In this document: piece by piece, positions 45,454 to 58,072 of the stretch
Position numbering within the stretch: the stretch's first letter is position 1
How the letters are laid out: every line of letters starts with the position of its first letter
NCBI RefSeq assembly: GCF_000006565.2
Contig: NC_031478.1
Span: 1,037,874-1,101,873 of the forward strand
DNA: 64,000 bases
From: Toxoplasma gondii ME49
Taxonomy: Eukaryota; Apicomplexa; Conoidasida; Eucoccidiorida; Sarcocystidae
Direction of reading: 5' to 3'
Made by a program: the position numbers and the translations under genes
The notes under the pieces: generated by a model
The model's input: only the letters and a program-made list of their open reading frames with translations
Told to the model about the DNA's origin: nothing
Database searches by the model: none

Positions 45454-47957
45454 TGTTGGATGTGTAGCTACATATACATATATATATATATACATATGTT
45501 TAATTAGGGAGGTTTTTGATGTCAGTACGATGGGAGCTGGATTAGGAGAGGCATGGAGAGAGTTCGGCGTGGATTGACGGCTCGACGAAAACGTCGTGTG
45601 TCTGCATGCAGAAAACAAGTCTGAAGCTTGCAGCTGAAGTCCGCCAGTGGCTCACCCTCCATTGAGGATATGGGTTACTAGAATAACGCGTCTCACGTTT
45701 CCTGCCGTGCCCGGTTTCTTCGTTGATTGCCTTCCCAGTGCGAGTCGTGGTCTTCAGACAAGCCTGGCGAGCTGCAATTTAGTTTTTCGCTGCTGCATCT
45801 CTCGCACTTTCTCTGCTACACAGGATGCTCTGTGGGCCGATGACGAGGGTCGAATCGTGAAGCTGAAGGTAAGGCGTCTGTTGAGACAACGAAAAGAAGG
45901 AAAACCGCTTTCTCGCAAGATCTCGCATCCACACAGCCTCGCGAATACGTTCCAAACTTAACATTCCAGTAATCCGCTTGACACGAATACATACACATTC
46001 ATAGCAATGCATATGCATGTATTCGTATAATCAATACCCTTTCAAGATATATACGTCTATATATATATATATATATATGTAACATGGCGTTGGGATGTGG
46101 TGGCCCATGCGATATACACATATATGTAAATTTATCCATGGGAAACCACTAAGTAGACACGCGCAGTGAACAGTGCGATGGTCGATAGGAGGACGTGGGT
46201 ATGGGATGTATGGAATTGACGTGCCTTTCTTGGCTTCGTTTGAGAGAAGAGTCTTCGACCGTGGGATATCTGCATGCATCTCCTTGGTTTTTTCTTCTCC
46301 CAGGCAAATGTCCACATCAGCGAACTTCGGAGTGCCTCGAATCCTCCACCCGTCACTCGAGAGCGGCAAGCGCTGCTGGCGAAGCTCCCCAACCCTGAGC
46401 CACAGTGGAGATTCGTTGTCACAACCCACGTGAGTCCGGAAACAAATTCCCGTAGACACTGAAAAGAGAGAGAAAACACGAACGAATGCAAGTCATTTTC
46501 ACACGGCATAACGGGTAAGAAACACCAGGAATCCAGAGCGAGGAAACGCAGAAAAACGAGAGCGAAACGCGGTGCTCCTCCGTGCGTATTGTCTTCCGTC
46601 TGTGTCGATTTCCTCAGTAGTCTGGGATAAGTTCGAAATCGAGGAACGGAAGTGATAAGAGGCCGGGTGCACAGACCCCTTGTGGGATCGCCTCATGGAG
46701 ATTTTAAAAACAGTGCTTTCCAAGTCTATTTGTTGAAGGCATCAAGTTTAGATCGAAATCTGCGGATACACGCGTTCATGTAGCTGTGGGCTTCACGTGA
46801 TGTGGAGTTTCCCTCTGAGGGGCTTTCCACTGTTTCAAGAGAAGATCAGTGCCGTACGAGCACATCGGCATTTCTGTGGGCCTGCGGCAAGTTGTGCAGA
46901 GTCGGTGGTAGACGCCACGAAACATGTTAAGGACTCAGGGTTTAGTGGGGTGTTGGACTGTTGCCCCTGCTGTTGGGTAAGTGAATGCGTAAATTCGTTT
47001 TCTTTGGTAATCAGTCGTGACAAGGGCGGGAAAGCGCCTCGTGTGTCACGCGATGTAAGCTACGCATGTGGCTACCGCTTCGAGCGAATGTTATGTTCCA
47101 GTTTCTAAATAAATGACAAGTGAAGAGGCATTCTATGTGCCGGAAGCCGGCTGGGCGCAGACGCACTTTCAGGGAAATGAAGCGATTTGTCCGCACACGG
47201 ATGCCTCTTTTCTTGTCTGGTGTTCACGGTGTCCCCAGCTCGGCTACATCGAGGAGAAGAAGCTTAAGGTGAGGAGAGGATTTGTGTTTACAGGGGAGAA
47301 CGTGAATTAAGCCGATGACCCTGCTAACGAGAGGGGCTCTGGTGTAAGGTTTTTTGTGAGTGTCGTTTCTCGCATTCCAAGATACTCTGCTGTAATTACC
47401 GTTTCGGTTTCTACGCACCGTGAGTCTCTTCGACTCTTCCACTGACGTCGTTTCTCCCCTCCACGAGTTTCCTCTCGCTTTGCTGTTGCCGCACTGTCGT
47501 CTGCCCCTTCGCTCACATTGCTTTTTCCGTTTGAGGGGCCAAGTCGCGCACTGTTTTCCACCTCTTTACTCTGGCACTGAGAGCACGGGACAGGGACATC
47601 TCGTTACGCTTCTTTGTTGCAGTGCCATCAATACTCAAATAATTATAGGTATCAGTCTACCGTTTAGATGCACTTCAGAAGCATTATGCAACTTGTCAAA
47701 GCGATTTTGGTTTTTCTCCCTTCCGTGCTTGGGTATGGACTTGGAAAACCTCCCGGGAACGCTCACAGCGGAGGTGTGGGCGAATGCGGTGTCTGTACAG
47801 AAGGCGCTTTTCGTCTGCGTCATTTTCTGCTTAGGTTGGAGACGTGCCTGAGATGTTCACTCCTAAGCATATGAGAGAAATATGGAACAACCACTTCGCG
47901 CTTCCGAAGCGCGGCCGGCAGCCACTCGTCCTCGACGACGGATCGATCGTTCCGTAG
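42953..47957 (+). CDS. Hypothetical protein with conserved-looking C-terminal part, five exons
   Basis: I do not recognise the family. The exons are 42953-45208, 45824-45868, 46304-46429, 47128-47268 and 47835-47957. Every join is phase 0 and they give 896 residues from ATG 42953. A second start at 42998 (MAAGKRFLSRVAGTR) looks like a mitochondrial leader and may be the real one, giving 881 residues. Residues up to about 470 are Ser/Pro-rich. From about 43 kb of frame onward (near 44230) the composition becomes ordered: NINKKPP-like basic start, LPPLNITAVNPAYVGQ, charged helices, then KKPWREDLHPTKSIFD. Exons 2-5 are short and free of low complexity: DALWADDEGRIVKLK, a helix, the Cys pattern C-x12-C-x2-C in ICPHTDASFLVWCSRCPQL, and a closing KHMREIWNNHFALPKRGR block. 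The size of the ordered part suggests an organelle ribosomal or respiratory-chain subunit, but that is a guess. Confidence 0.72.
45421..45494. repeat. AT-rich microsatellite cluster in intron 1
   Basis: Two (TA)n tracts separated by about 20 bp, in the first intron (45209-45823) of the five-exon hypothetical gene. Confidence 0.85.
46058..46079. repeat. (TA)n tract in intron 2
   Basis: A pure TA run in the intron between 45868 and 46304 of the five-exon hypothetical gene. Confidence 0.85.
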
Positions 47958-49934
47958 ATGGCCACAAGGAGGAAGAACCGACGGGAGTCTGCTCGCTGTC
48001 TCTCCGTCGCTTGTAGTCGTAAATCACCGTTTTCTTGTCAAGTTCGTGTATGTGCTTCTACTCATTTGTAACACTGCTAATCCTTTCTACTTTTCTCGTT
48101 TCCCCTCGCGGTGTTGTTGGTCTTCGTTATGTTTTTCGTCCGTGGTTCTCCGGGTTCCTCGTTCGGGAAGCTCCTCTCGTGTGGCGTCTGCTTCCGCTGT
48201 TCCCTTTACCTTCGGGGGTCTCTGCACCAACGTATGTGTATGCTATTCACCACTCTCTCTGTGTTTCGTGTGTCACTTCCCCGTTGTGTTAATTCTCGTG
48301 GAAGCAGAACGACTCTTGGGAAGGAACCCAATCTTGCTTCGGCTAATCTCAGCAAAGTGGCGCTCGCCATCTTGAGAGTCTCTGTCTCGCTCTGAAAGAT
48401 AGACATTCTGTTTCACAAACGGAATGGTGTTTTCTAGCATGCTCTGCGGTGTTAGAAGTATACTCATCCAAATCCCGTGAGTTCTGGTACAGTCGTTCCT
48501 CGGTCGCCCGTGTTGTCATTCATCGCTTCGTGGTTCTGTCCACAAAAAAAGAACACACGGTACTAACCTTCTTTTGCTTAGGGCGTTCCGGTGCAAAAAG
48601 CTGTGGATGGATGCTAAACAGAGATAGGTGAATGCTTAGTGCGGAAGAAAGCGTCACTTTGGCATGTTTTCGTCGAACACGGACGCTCGTCATTGCCATC
48701 CAATGCTCCTGCTATTACCCACAATACTACCGTAAACGATTCCAGAAATACAGACCACAAATACGACAAACCAAAGAAGCTTCTCTCTTCTACACCTCAG
48801 TCAACAAGGCATCTGGAGCTGGTCATGAACAAACGGACGCTTCGTTGGCCGCAAGGTCCTCTCGGGTTCAGTCTTTGTGTGTGTTCAAAAGCGTATCTGC
48901 AAGCAAGACACATGTGCCGTCTTTGCTAACAAATCGTTTATTCTCTTCGTGGCACGGCTCCCAGACGTGAACGCCATTAGTACGCGAACGGAGATTCGTT
49001 TCGTGACCCCCGTCCGCAAAGCAGTGCCTCTTCATAGCAACTCAACGTTACGTTGTTCGGATTTTCCACTGTCCGGCAGTATGAGCGAGTAACTGTACCG
49101 GCTAACATGGAAACTAAAACTAACAGCTGCACGGCACGACCTCCAGTGAACGAATGGGAGACAATCAAAACTGATAGAGTACTGTTTCCTATCACATCCA
49201 TTCCACCAAACGCGTGGTCACGACAGTCTCCTCCCTCTTTTCATTACCGGCGAGGAGACTGTGCGCTAGGCACTCTCACTGCTGTCAATAGCTCAGGCGT
49301 TTATCTGGTGGCCCACTATCCAAACACCGCATTACACCATCCGTCTTTGTCTATGTGTTTACTTAGAGCTTCTATTCTCACGAGGTTATTCCTGCTATAG
49401 GGGCGAAAGGGGGTAACCAGGTGGTTCCCTGCCGCAAGCTTCTATGTACCAGGATTCAGCCAGCACGGTACTTGTATTCAGACAAATCGGTTTTGAAATG
49501 AGACGCGCTGACAAGTAACTAGCCACATGGAGTAGACCTGATACACACAGAATGCGTTCGTTCCGCTAAGGTCGCTATTACGGAGCGTCGGGCTTTTGGC
49601 GTCTCTAGATGAACCGTCCCGGTGGTCATACATTGCCTTACATAACTTGTTCGCTAGCTGGCGCACGTTCACGCATCGACACGAGTCAGCGCGGGCTCCC
49701 AAAAAACAGGTCGAGAAAACTCGTTGCGCAAAGGGGTTTGAACCGTGGTGCTGAAGCGGAAGCCCGTCACACCTGCTGAGCCTCAGGAACAGCATCACGT
49801 CTTTTCTTCTTGGCTGGCATCCGCGAATCCTCCTCTGACCCTGGCTTCCACAAGCGCCTTTGACTTCACGAACCCCGCCCCCCCGGATACGACAAGAACG
49901 CCTTTTCCTTATAATTTGCCTTCCTCTTTTCAAG
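47958..49934. other. Intergenic region upstream of the glutaredoxin-like gene
   Basis: About 2 kb between two genes on the plus strand. Open frames are short (at most 115 codons) and unrecognised. It probably holds the 3' UTR of the upstream gene and the promoter of the next. Confidence 0.4.
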
Positions 49935-50878
49935 ATGTCGGACAAGTCGAAATGCTCCGGCGAAGCAGGGGAGAAACTCTGCTCCGTCATCAAAAGCCAC
50001 AAGGTTGTGGTATTCACTAAAGAGTGAGCGGGTCTCGGCCTCTGCATTTGATTACTTGGTGTTGCGAGCACCAGCTGTACACTTGCGCTCGGCTACCCAT
50101 ACCTCTCACCGACGAAGTGTATTTTGTGGGTTTGTCTATGCAGGCACGATCCTCTGAGTTTCGAGGTGGTTGAGACGCTCAAGCAAATTAATCCGAAAGA
50201 CCTAGTACGTCGTTAGTTTCCACGTGAGAAGCGAGTTATTGAGAATAATGGTGAAAATCAAACGAGAACATTCACGGCGTAGTGAACTCACTGACAGCCT
50301 GCTTGTCTCGAGTGCTTTGTTTCTGCAGCACATCGTTAATCTTGACAAATGCGGGTGCACGCAAGCTGAGGGCCTTCTTAAGGAAAAAACGGGTGATCGG
50401 CCGGGACCGCGTGTTTTCATCGACGGGAAGTTCGTCGACGACTTGGTAGGTGAAGGAATTACGCACGCAAGTCTGGTTTGCGGTGAATTTGTCTCATGTA
50501 TACACCACAAGCCGACTTTGTCGCTGAGTCAGCTGTACATCCCGCTTATTGTCGGTGACGGAAGATCATTTCTTGCAGAGCAGAACTTCTGTAATGGCTA
50601 CCACGACCCATCCTGTACGATTTATGCCTGCTGCCAATAGGGGCCAACATCTTGTTCGGCGTCGCAGAGAGATCATGCTGTATTGTGTTGCGAGCGTCCA
50701 GTAAAGGGCCGAGATACATTTAGTCAAGGAAAAGTCTTCGTGATAATGTCAGTAGCACCTTTGACGTTCCCGTCGCTACTCCTTTGTGCAACTGCGTTGG
50801 CATCAGGAAACGTCTCTGAAAGATATGGATCTTCGAGAAGTCCTAGAGAAGAAGTGCAAGGATGCAGGTGCTTTATAA
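49935..50878 (+). CDS. Glutaredoxin-fold protein lacking the CxxC active site
   Basis: The exons are 49935-50023, 50144-50204, 50329-50445 and 50807-50878, in phase, giving 112 residues, the size of a bare glutaredoxin. The fold signature is clear: SVIKSHKVVVFTKE, then a helix, HIVNLDKCGC, and PRVFIDGKFVDDL with the cis-Pro and the IDG turn. The helix ends KKCKDAGAL. The active-site position reads Glu-His-Asp32-Pro-Leu-Ser35 where the 28481-30518 gene has Ser-Tyr-Cys-Pro-Tyr-Cys, so both cysteines are gone while the proline stays. The Thr-Val before the cis-Pro is replaced by Pro-Gly, and the Gly-Gly of the glutathione site is also missing. Intron 1 interrupts the same codon in the same phase, and exon 2 is 61 bases in both genes. 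It cannot be a normal thiol oxidoreductase. A binding or regulatory role is inferred. No targeting leader is present, so it is probably cytosolic. Confidence 0.85.
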
Positions 50879-53800
50879 GCAGGTCTATCTGCTTCAACGG
50901 CTCTATTCGAGCGGGGCCCTGTCTATATGGTGTGCGTATCTTCATACCATGTACAACGACCCTGATATCGATGTGAATATATATATATATATATATCTGC
51001 ATATAATTGTATTTATTCCAAACCGCGCAGATGATGGAAGCCTTCTGGTGTGGTAACGCGTATTTCTGTGTTGGTCGTCTATGATGCCATTGCATTCGGG
51101 CACTGTGCCCATCCCTAATCAATACTAGCATATAAGATACTACCTGGACTTATACTATGTATAATGTAGACACGGAACCTGGTACATCTGGGGCCCTGCG
51201 CAGGAAAGGGGATATATTGTCTGGTGTCATGAGGCGCCTGTCTGTGCTTGTCCGTCGTGATGTTCTTACACCCGGGCATTGCGGCCGTACTCACTATTCA
51301 CCGACTACATATTGTACTTGCTGAATCTGTACTATTATTTGTTATATACTACCTGAGCTTATAAGAAGTACATCTCGGGAACTGTGCAAGGCAGAAGGAA
51401 TAAAGTTTGGTGTGGTATGTTATTCTTCTGTGTTCATCTGATATCTTGTTTCGGCATTCGAGCATTTTGATCGTTACACCTGTTTTCTTTGCCCCGATTG
51501 TATTCGGGCAAGCGTGTGTCGACGATTGGACCATCCAGAGGTGATCTGTGATAACGTTTTAAGCTAAGAAAAAGCGGACATTCGGCCAGTATCGTGAGCT
51601 GGTGTTAGCGCTTGGCCAAACACCAGCGTGTGCGTGACTCCCGTGGCAAATAGCATCACCGCCAGTGAACCGCTTGCCCTTTTCGGCGACGCAGAAGAGG
51701 TGACGCATCCGTGGAAGCGACAGAGCATCATAAAGCACCTGCGTCGCCCTTGTTCATTTTACCTATTGCCTCAAAAGTTGCTGGGGGATCCAGAATCTTG
51801 CAGCAACGAGGAATGTAGAAATGCGAAGCATGGTCCCTCCCTCGGTATGCAGGAAGTTGACACTGAAACGTATATAGGGTAAAGTTTAAGCGCAATTCAG
51901 AGTAATCCTTTTTAGTACCGTGAACGCACGTGTAGTGACACAAGAGTACTCCCAGGCCTCTTCAGAACAGAGTTTACAGAAAACCTAGAAGTCGCATGCT
52001 TGGTTGACATTTTGCCGCTTATCCTGTCTGAGCGGTGAGTATTTTCAGTAAAATGTTCGCTTATCATACTAGTATTGAGCAGCAGTTTTCTGTCGCTCTT
52101 TATACGTGTGAATATGTAGACACGGGCCTCGCTCCAGTGCCACTCGTGCTGTAAAATAGACAGTCCCGAAGCTTGCTTAAGCTCCGGGCAGCCAGTCGTT
52201 AATCTGTTGCTCTAAAATCCGGTGTGTCATCGGCACATCCAGTGGTGTCACGTGCATGTTCAAGCAGTGACATCAACCGATATCTATGGCGGAGAGCCGA
52301 CTCATGTGCATCCATAGAGTGCCAGTTCGATACTGTTGGTGATATATCTTCGCCTACTGACCCACCGGAGCACGAGCGAGTCACAAACGCACATGGGGTT
52401 CTACGTGCAAGATTCGGAGAGGAAGCCCTAGGCATTTAAACACGCCCCATGTGGCTCCTAGAAAGCAGTGACCTCGCCTATACCAGCAGCAAAACACTTT
52501 ATCTAGTGCCGGAGCGAAACCGTATCATATGTGCATGTTCAACTGAGAGCTCAGCTTTCTACTGCCACACACCGCCGGCGTTCTGGCCGTGTTGTCGGAC
52601 GAACTGTACATCTGCGGAACAGGGGCCATTTCACCATGTCTTTTACTTTCTGGTTCGTAGCAATGCGTTCTACCACGTGCCTTTTACCCCGTAAATTTGG
52701 ACAACACTGCGAACCAGGCCGAATCCGAACCTTCGATAGAAACGATTCACCGCAGTAGGATATTTGCCGGAGGGAAAAGTGTTCGGAGTGACATCTCTCA
52801 GTTAACCATTACCTGTTTTTCTTCATTGCGGAACCAGTTCTGTGGCTTTACGTCGGGCAAAACGTGCGGGAAACAGGAACGAGCAACAGACGCAAAAGGG
52901 GCAGAAACGTAGCCCCCTTGGGGCTCCTTTCAACTATCAAATTCGCGTAACAAATAGCGTGACACAGATGGGCACTTCAGCACCATCGGCCATACACTGC
53001 TGCGATAGAATGTTGTCGCCAGAATTCACCTCCCACTTGTTTTTTCCTCTTCCCCCAAGAACTGAGATACCGCAGCACAACCAAGCGTCAAGCGTCAGAA
53101 ACGCTGCATCAGTCAAATGATACGATGCATATGCGACTCGACAGGAATCAGACTAGCGAGGTTGTGGCTCCTGCTTAAACCCCTAAAATGCAACACCGTC
53201 ATGCCACTCGCTGTATACGGGACGTTGCAAACGTCCACGACATGGTGCATCCGACCAAGACATCTTAAACAGCCAGGCGAACAAACGCCAGTAACCCCAA
53301 GTCAGGCGCTCTCTTCACTTTCCCACCGGCCAGAAAACTTTTATCACGTTCCATAAACCCCGCTCGCAGAAAAAGAACATTATCGTAATTATGTACACGC
53401 CCGCAGCTACACAGATCCGTTCGAATCTTCTGCTTTCCCTAGTGACCGAACCTGCGCCTTCGTTGTTTCAGCTCTTTAGCGTGTATTTTCTGTGCCCACT
53501 TGGGCTGAACCAGTGACGAAACCCCTTTGATTTTCTAAAATAAACAAGGACGCCCAGGTTACACACGCTTGCAGAACAACCGTGAACGTGCCAAACTACT
53601 TCTCTCACGGTTTTTCAGTGGAAAGCGCTTTCGGTGTTGAACAACCGCTGTTCGTGTCAGCGGAAGATATGTGTAGAAAACAGTTGAAAAACAATCATTT
53701 TCTTCCTTCGGCAGCTCCCTACTCCGGACGTGGATTCGTTCTACATCCGTGGTTCGCAGCACTTGCTTTCTGCACCTCTACTCTCTCCATTTGGCTTCTT

Positions 53801-53965
53801 CGCCAAGACAGAAATCAGGAGACCCTAAGAGAAGATTTCTGGGAAGAGTGGAGGCCTGTGACTGCGACGCTGGTAGAGCAGATGGTCAGGCACAGGCTAT
53901 TGAGAAGATGGACGGAGAGAGGGTGTTCTGCTTTGTGTGCTTCGTCATTGTCACGCGTCTCTTCT
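50879..53965. other. Convergent intergenic region
   Basis: About 3.1 kb between the stops of the glutaredoxin-like gene and the aspartate kinase gene. It contains an (AT)n tract at 50977-50997, about 100 bp past the stop codon. No exon is supported on either strand. Confidence 0.45.
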
Positions 53966-55497
53966 TCACAAGGTCAGCGACTCCAGGGAAGGAGTAGAAG
54001 CAGTCGTGGGAGTCTCAGCAAACAGGGCGTCATGAACGGCCTGAACGACTCTGTACACATCGGCGTCCTCCACGCAGAATGTGAAGTTAACCTTGGATGT
54101 GCCGCACGAGATGAGCTGTACTGTGACCCCTAAAGCAGAAAGGAAGTGAAGATTGCAAGTGGAAATATGTTTCCGCAAGGGAGCCGCGAAACAGGCGGTA
54201 GCATAGTGAAGCAAGTGGAGGTTAAGGCTGTCAGGTTCTCGTGATGGAGCGCAATTCCTCCTGCCTCTCCAGCCATCTAGAACACACGAAGATGATGAGG
54301 CAGGATGCATGCATTCGCGTTCCCCTATCATTCATGTTCTAGCTGAATCAGTTCTAACATTGTGTATACATGCATCCATGAGAAAAATTACAAAGGCAAA
54401 GGCTGGCAGCCGCGAGCACACAAATGCGCACTTCTATGCATTCGTATACATATGTATATATATGTATATATAAGAAAATACATGCATAAAGAACTCTATA
54501 TGTGTCTATCGTCATGTATACCTGGGACGAGCACTTCGTATTGAAGGGATGCGTAGACGAACTCTCACCTATCTTCGTGAGAGCAATGCAGGTCCGCGCG
54601 ACAATCTCGTTGCACCGTTCCAGATTCCCCACAATGCTGACGAGAGCCTTTCCTCTCTGCAGACGCAGAAATGGAACCGATATACCTCAGGCTTGGGCAC
54701 GTTTTCATTTCGGAGAATAAGAAGGTATTCTTCCTTCAAAGCTTGTTTCCTCTCTTCCGTTGTTGTTTCGTTGCAGACTTACACAGGCGCATCATTATGG
54801 TTACGACACGCGACTGTTGAGAACCTAAACCTGTCTGTGCGTCTTGCGAAGCTACGCAGACTTCAGAATTAAGAAACATTGTCTTTTCTCGTTAACGCTG
54901 AGCAACATGGAAGGTTGGACTCGCTATCACGAGCTAAAAACAGATGAGCAAGGTACACAGATTCATTCATCGAAGATTCTGCCTCGGATAAATATGCCTA
55001 GCAGACCGTTTGGCAATACAGAATCGAAGAGAGCGGAGTCGGCAGCTGTATCTGCGAAGACACCCGAAATGGGGTTGACAGTCGATGCAGGAAAAATCGT
55101 CACTGGCGATACTCTTTCAGTGAAGTCTCCTCTTTAGTTCTATCAGCGTTGCCCGAGGAAGTAACTTCCCTCTTTTTTCTGCACCGAAACACTCACTCGA
55201 ACGGACGTGGTTGAGAATGAGGATAGGCACTCCTGCAGTTTTTCGATTTTATTTTCCGATGTGTTCTTTTCTAGCGAAAGAGAAACGGAAACCTCGGATG
55301 TCGCAACGACCTAGACAAGACAGACAGGAGCAAAAGCGCCTCTATTCGTGGCTCCTATTGATTCACATGTCTACGCCTGTGAATACGTATTTCTAGATCT
55401 CGATGTGGATACTAATATATATGTATATAAATACAAATTTGGTAGAAAAGCATCGTCAGATCGCTAGAGGCTTTTGCGTTCTCCTCTTCAGGCTCAT

Positions 55498-55536
<39 letters not shown>

Positions 55537-58010
55537 ACACTCTACCACCCTTCTCCAGGCCGTATGACAAAGATGGAGAGACTGCCGTCCCTTCCTTTTC
55601 TTCGTTTTTCTTGACGGCAGCTTTGAGGCAACAATAAATCAATCATTGGCACGAGCGGTTGCACCGAATCCACGGGGTGTTCGACGGAGGCCCGCCACCA
55701 GCGTCGTCGGTTCTCTACCATCTTCCGTTTTCACTGTTTTTATCTCTCCACTTCAAACGCAAGTCAAAAGAACTGCAGATGTTTGGGAATTCTCGTGATG
55801 GTAAGACTCCACTTTGCAAAACTAACGCCGGCTGCTCTGGATTTTTCAAACAGGACTGCTGCCTCCGGAGTCTATATGTTGCAGGCCGAGGTAGGAGCCA
55901 ACACAGAAGTGCCGATCGCCGCTCCCGCCATGCCGTGTAAGTCCACAGAATGGGGTTTCCGAGTGAGGCCACAGACTGCTTTTCTGGCCTTCCTACGTCG
56001 ATGGAAATGTCCAGTTGGTCGCAAATGGAAAAGAGGCGCGCAAGGAATCCGTGGGCTCCAAGCATTCGAGTCGAGTTCACCTCGATCACTGTGATGTCTC
56101 TCTGATAAGTCACAGCAGTCACTCCGTCAGACGCCGCCGTCGGCTGAGCAGGAACGCCAGCTGAGGGCACTGCCTGCACGATGCGAGTACCTGAGAAGCA
56201 CGCGAATACGGCAGGAGGACTCAGATTACACGGAAAGTCGAGAACTGGAAACGAAGAAGAAAGAGGAGAATGCTGGGGACAAAAAAGGGAGAGAAGCTGG
56301 TAGAGAAGGAGAATAGAAGCCGAAGAGAACAAGAGAAAGAAGGGAGACGAGGGGAGAGAGAAAGAAATGGCCGACGAGATAGGAAAACAGAAAGACAAGA
56401 GAGAAGAAGAGCGAAGAAGAGGACCAGAGCGCGAGAGTGTATTCGACAAACAGATGGAGACAAAGTGAGAAAAACAAAGACGCGCGACAGAGAAGCCGCA
56501 CAGGGGAATGTGACGTAGCACTGTCTATTCCAAGGATTTCGTTGAACATATCCTACGTGACACAGAATCGGTTTGAACTGAAGCGATAGAACCTCTCGCA
56601 GCCGTGGACCGAATAAGTCATACCCGGGTGTCCTGGGTTGTATGAATTTTTGACGCGAACAGGAATGTTGTGTTTCATGGCGGGAAGCATCGTCTTAGGG
56701 TGGATGACCTTCGCGCCGAAGTAAGCGAGTTCTGACGCTGACAGAGAAGGGGATCCCGTGCAACCAAAAACGTCAATAGAGGACGACAAAACAGGTGCGA
56801 CTCAAACCTTCCTGTAATGCGTGCCTGTTGTATTAGACACATACGTATCGAGTAATGGGTCCCTGACCGTATGTTTCTTTCGGTACAAATATATATATAT
56901 ATATATATAAGCAAAAATTGTATGCAAATCTTGGAGGGATTTATATGTCTTTATGTGCCTGCACAAAATACACATTCGTACAGTGTGACATCCAGTTAGT
57001 GCCTGGGGACTGTCTGTGGCTGTCCTCCCGTTTTTGTTCTCGACATTACCTTGGTCAAAGCTTATCGTTTCCACGCTGCGAGCACCCTTGACTACCCTGG
57101 GATCGGCAGTTAGAAGTCCGTCGACATCTGTCCAGATCTGAACTTCTGAAGCCCTCACAGCTGCGCCCACAACAGCTGCAGTGAAGTCGCTGCCGCTTCG
57201 GCCGAGTGTAGTGACACGTCCATGTTTGTCCTTGGCTGGGCAAAGCCAGAGAGGCCGAAGAACGCGCACAGAGACAAGGAATGCAAGCAGAACAAGGTAT
57301 GACAAGCCGACTGTTAGCGGGGATGAAGACAGAGGCCATGTCGGATCGTGGAAAAGGGAGACGAAATGGAGGAAGGAAACGAGTCTCGAGAAACAGAAAC
57401 ACGTTTTCGTGGACGATACATGACGCGTGCGACGAGGAAAGGGCGGGTACACCCGTGTATGTGTAGAGTCGTTTCACACTCTCTTTGTCGTGGATAGAGC
57501 CAACTGTTGGGTTCAACGCAAGCCGTGTGTCCATGGCAATATTTTCGTCTGTGCTCATCTTCATCGCATCAGGTCCCATGTTCGGCGTCGTCGTTTTGTG
57601 TGACGCGAAGATAGCTGAAGAAAAGTGGAGCGAATCTCTTTTCGGCCGGTTTTGCTGCCTTACCAATGAAGCCCGTGACGACAGGGATGTAGGAATACGA
57701 GGTGCTTAGCGGAGCAAAGAATTCGCCAATGGCTTCGTACGAAGAAGGCAAAACTTCTGCAACGCCTCTGAGGGACTGGCTGCTGCCTGACCCTGTTGAC
57801 GTTTTCACGCCCACATCCCACGCGTCCAATGCAACCGCTGGCAGTCCACCTTCACCGAAAACAAAAACGCACAAACGTTTGTCCATTCAGGGGACTCTAT
57901 CCTGGCTAAGTTCACTTGAAACGGTGTGTACGTATTCCCGGAATCGAAGAACCCCGACATACACAGAACTTCCTTTCCTAAGGAAGCAAGCACAACGGAC
58001 CATTTACGCA

Positions 58011-58072
<62 letters not shown>

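Noticed and set aside
53582..54133. 183-codon plus-strand frame
   Set aside because: It overlaps the last aspartate kinase exon in antisense and shows no motif.
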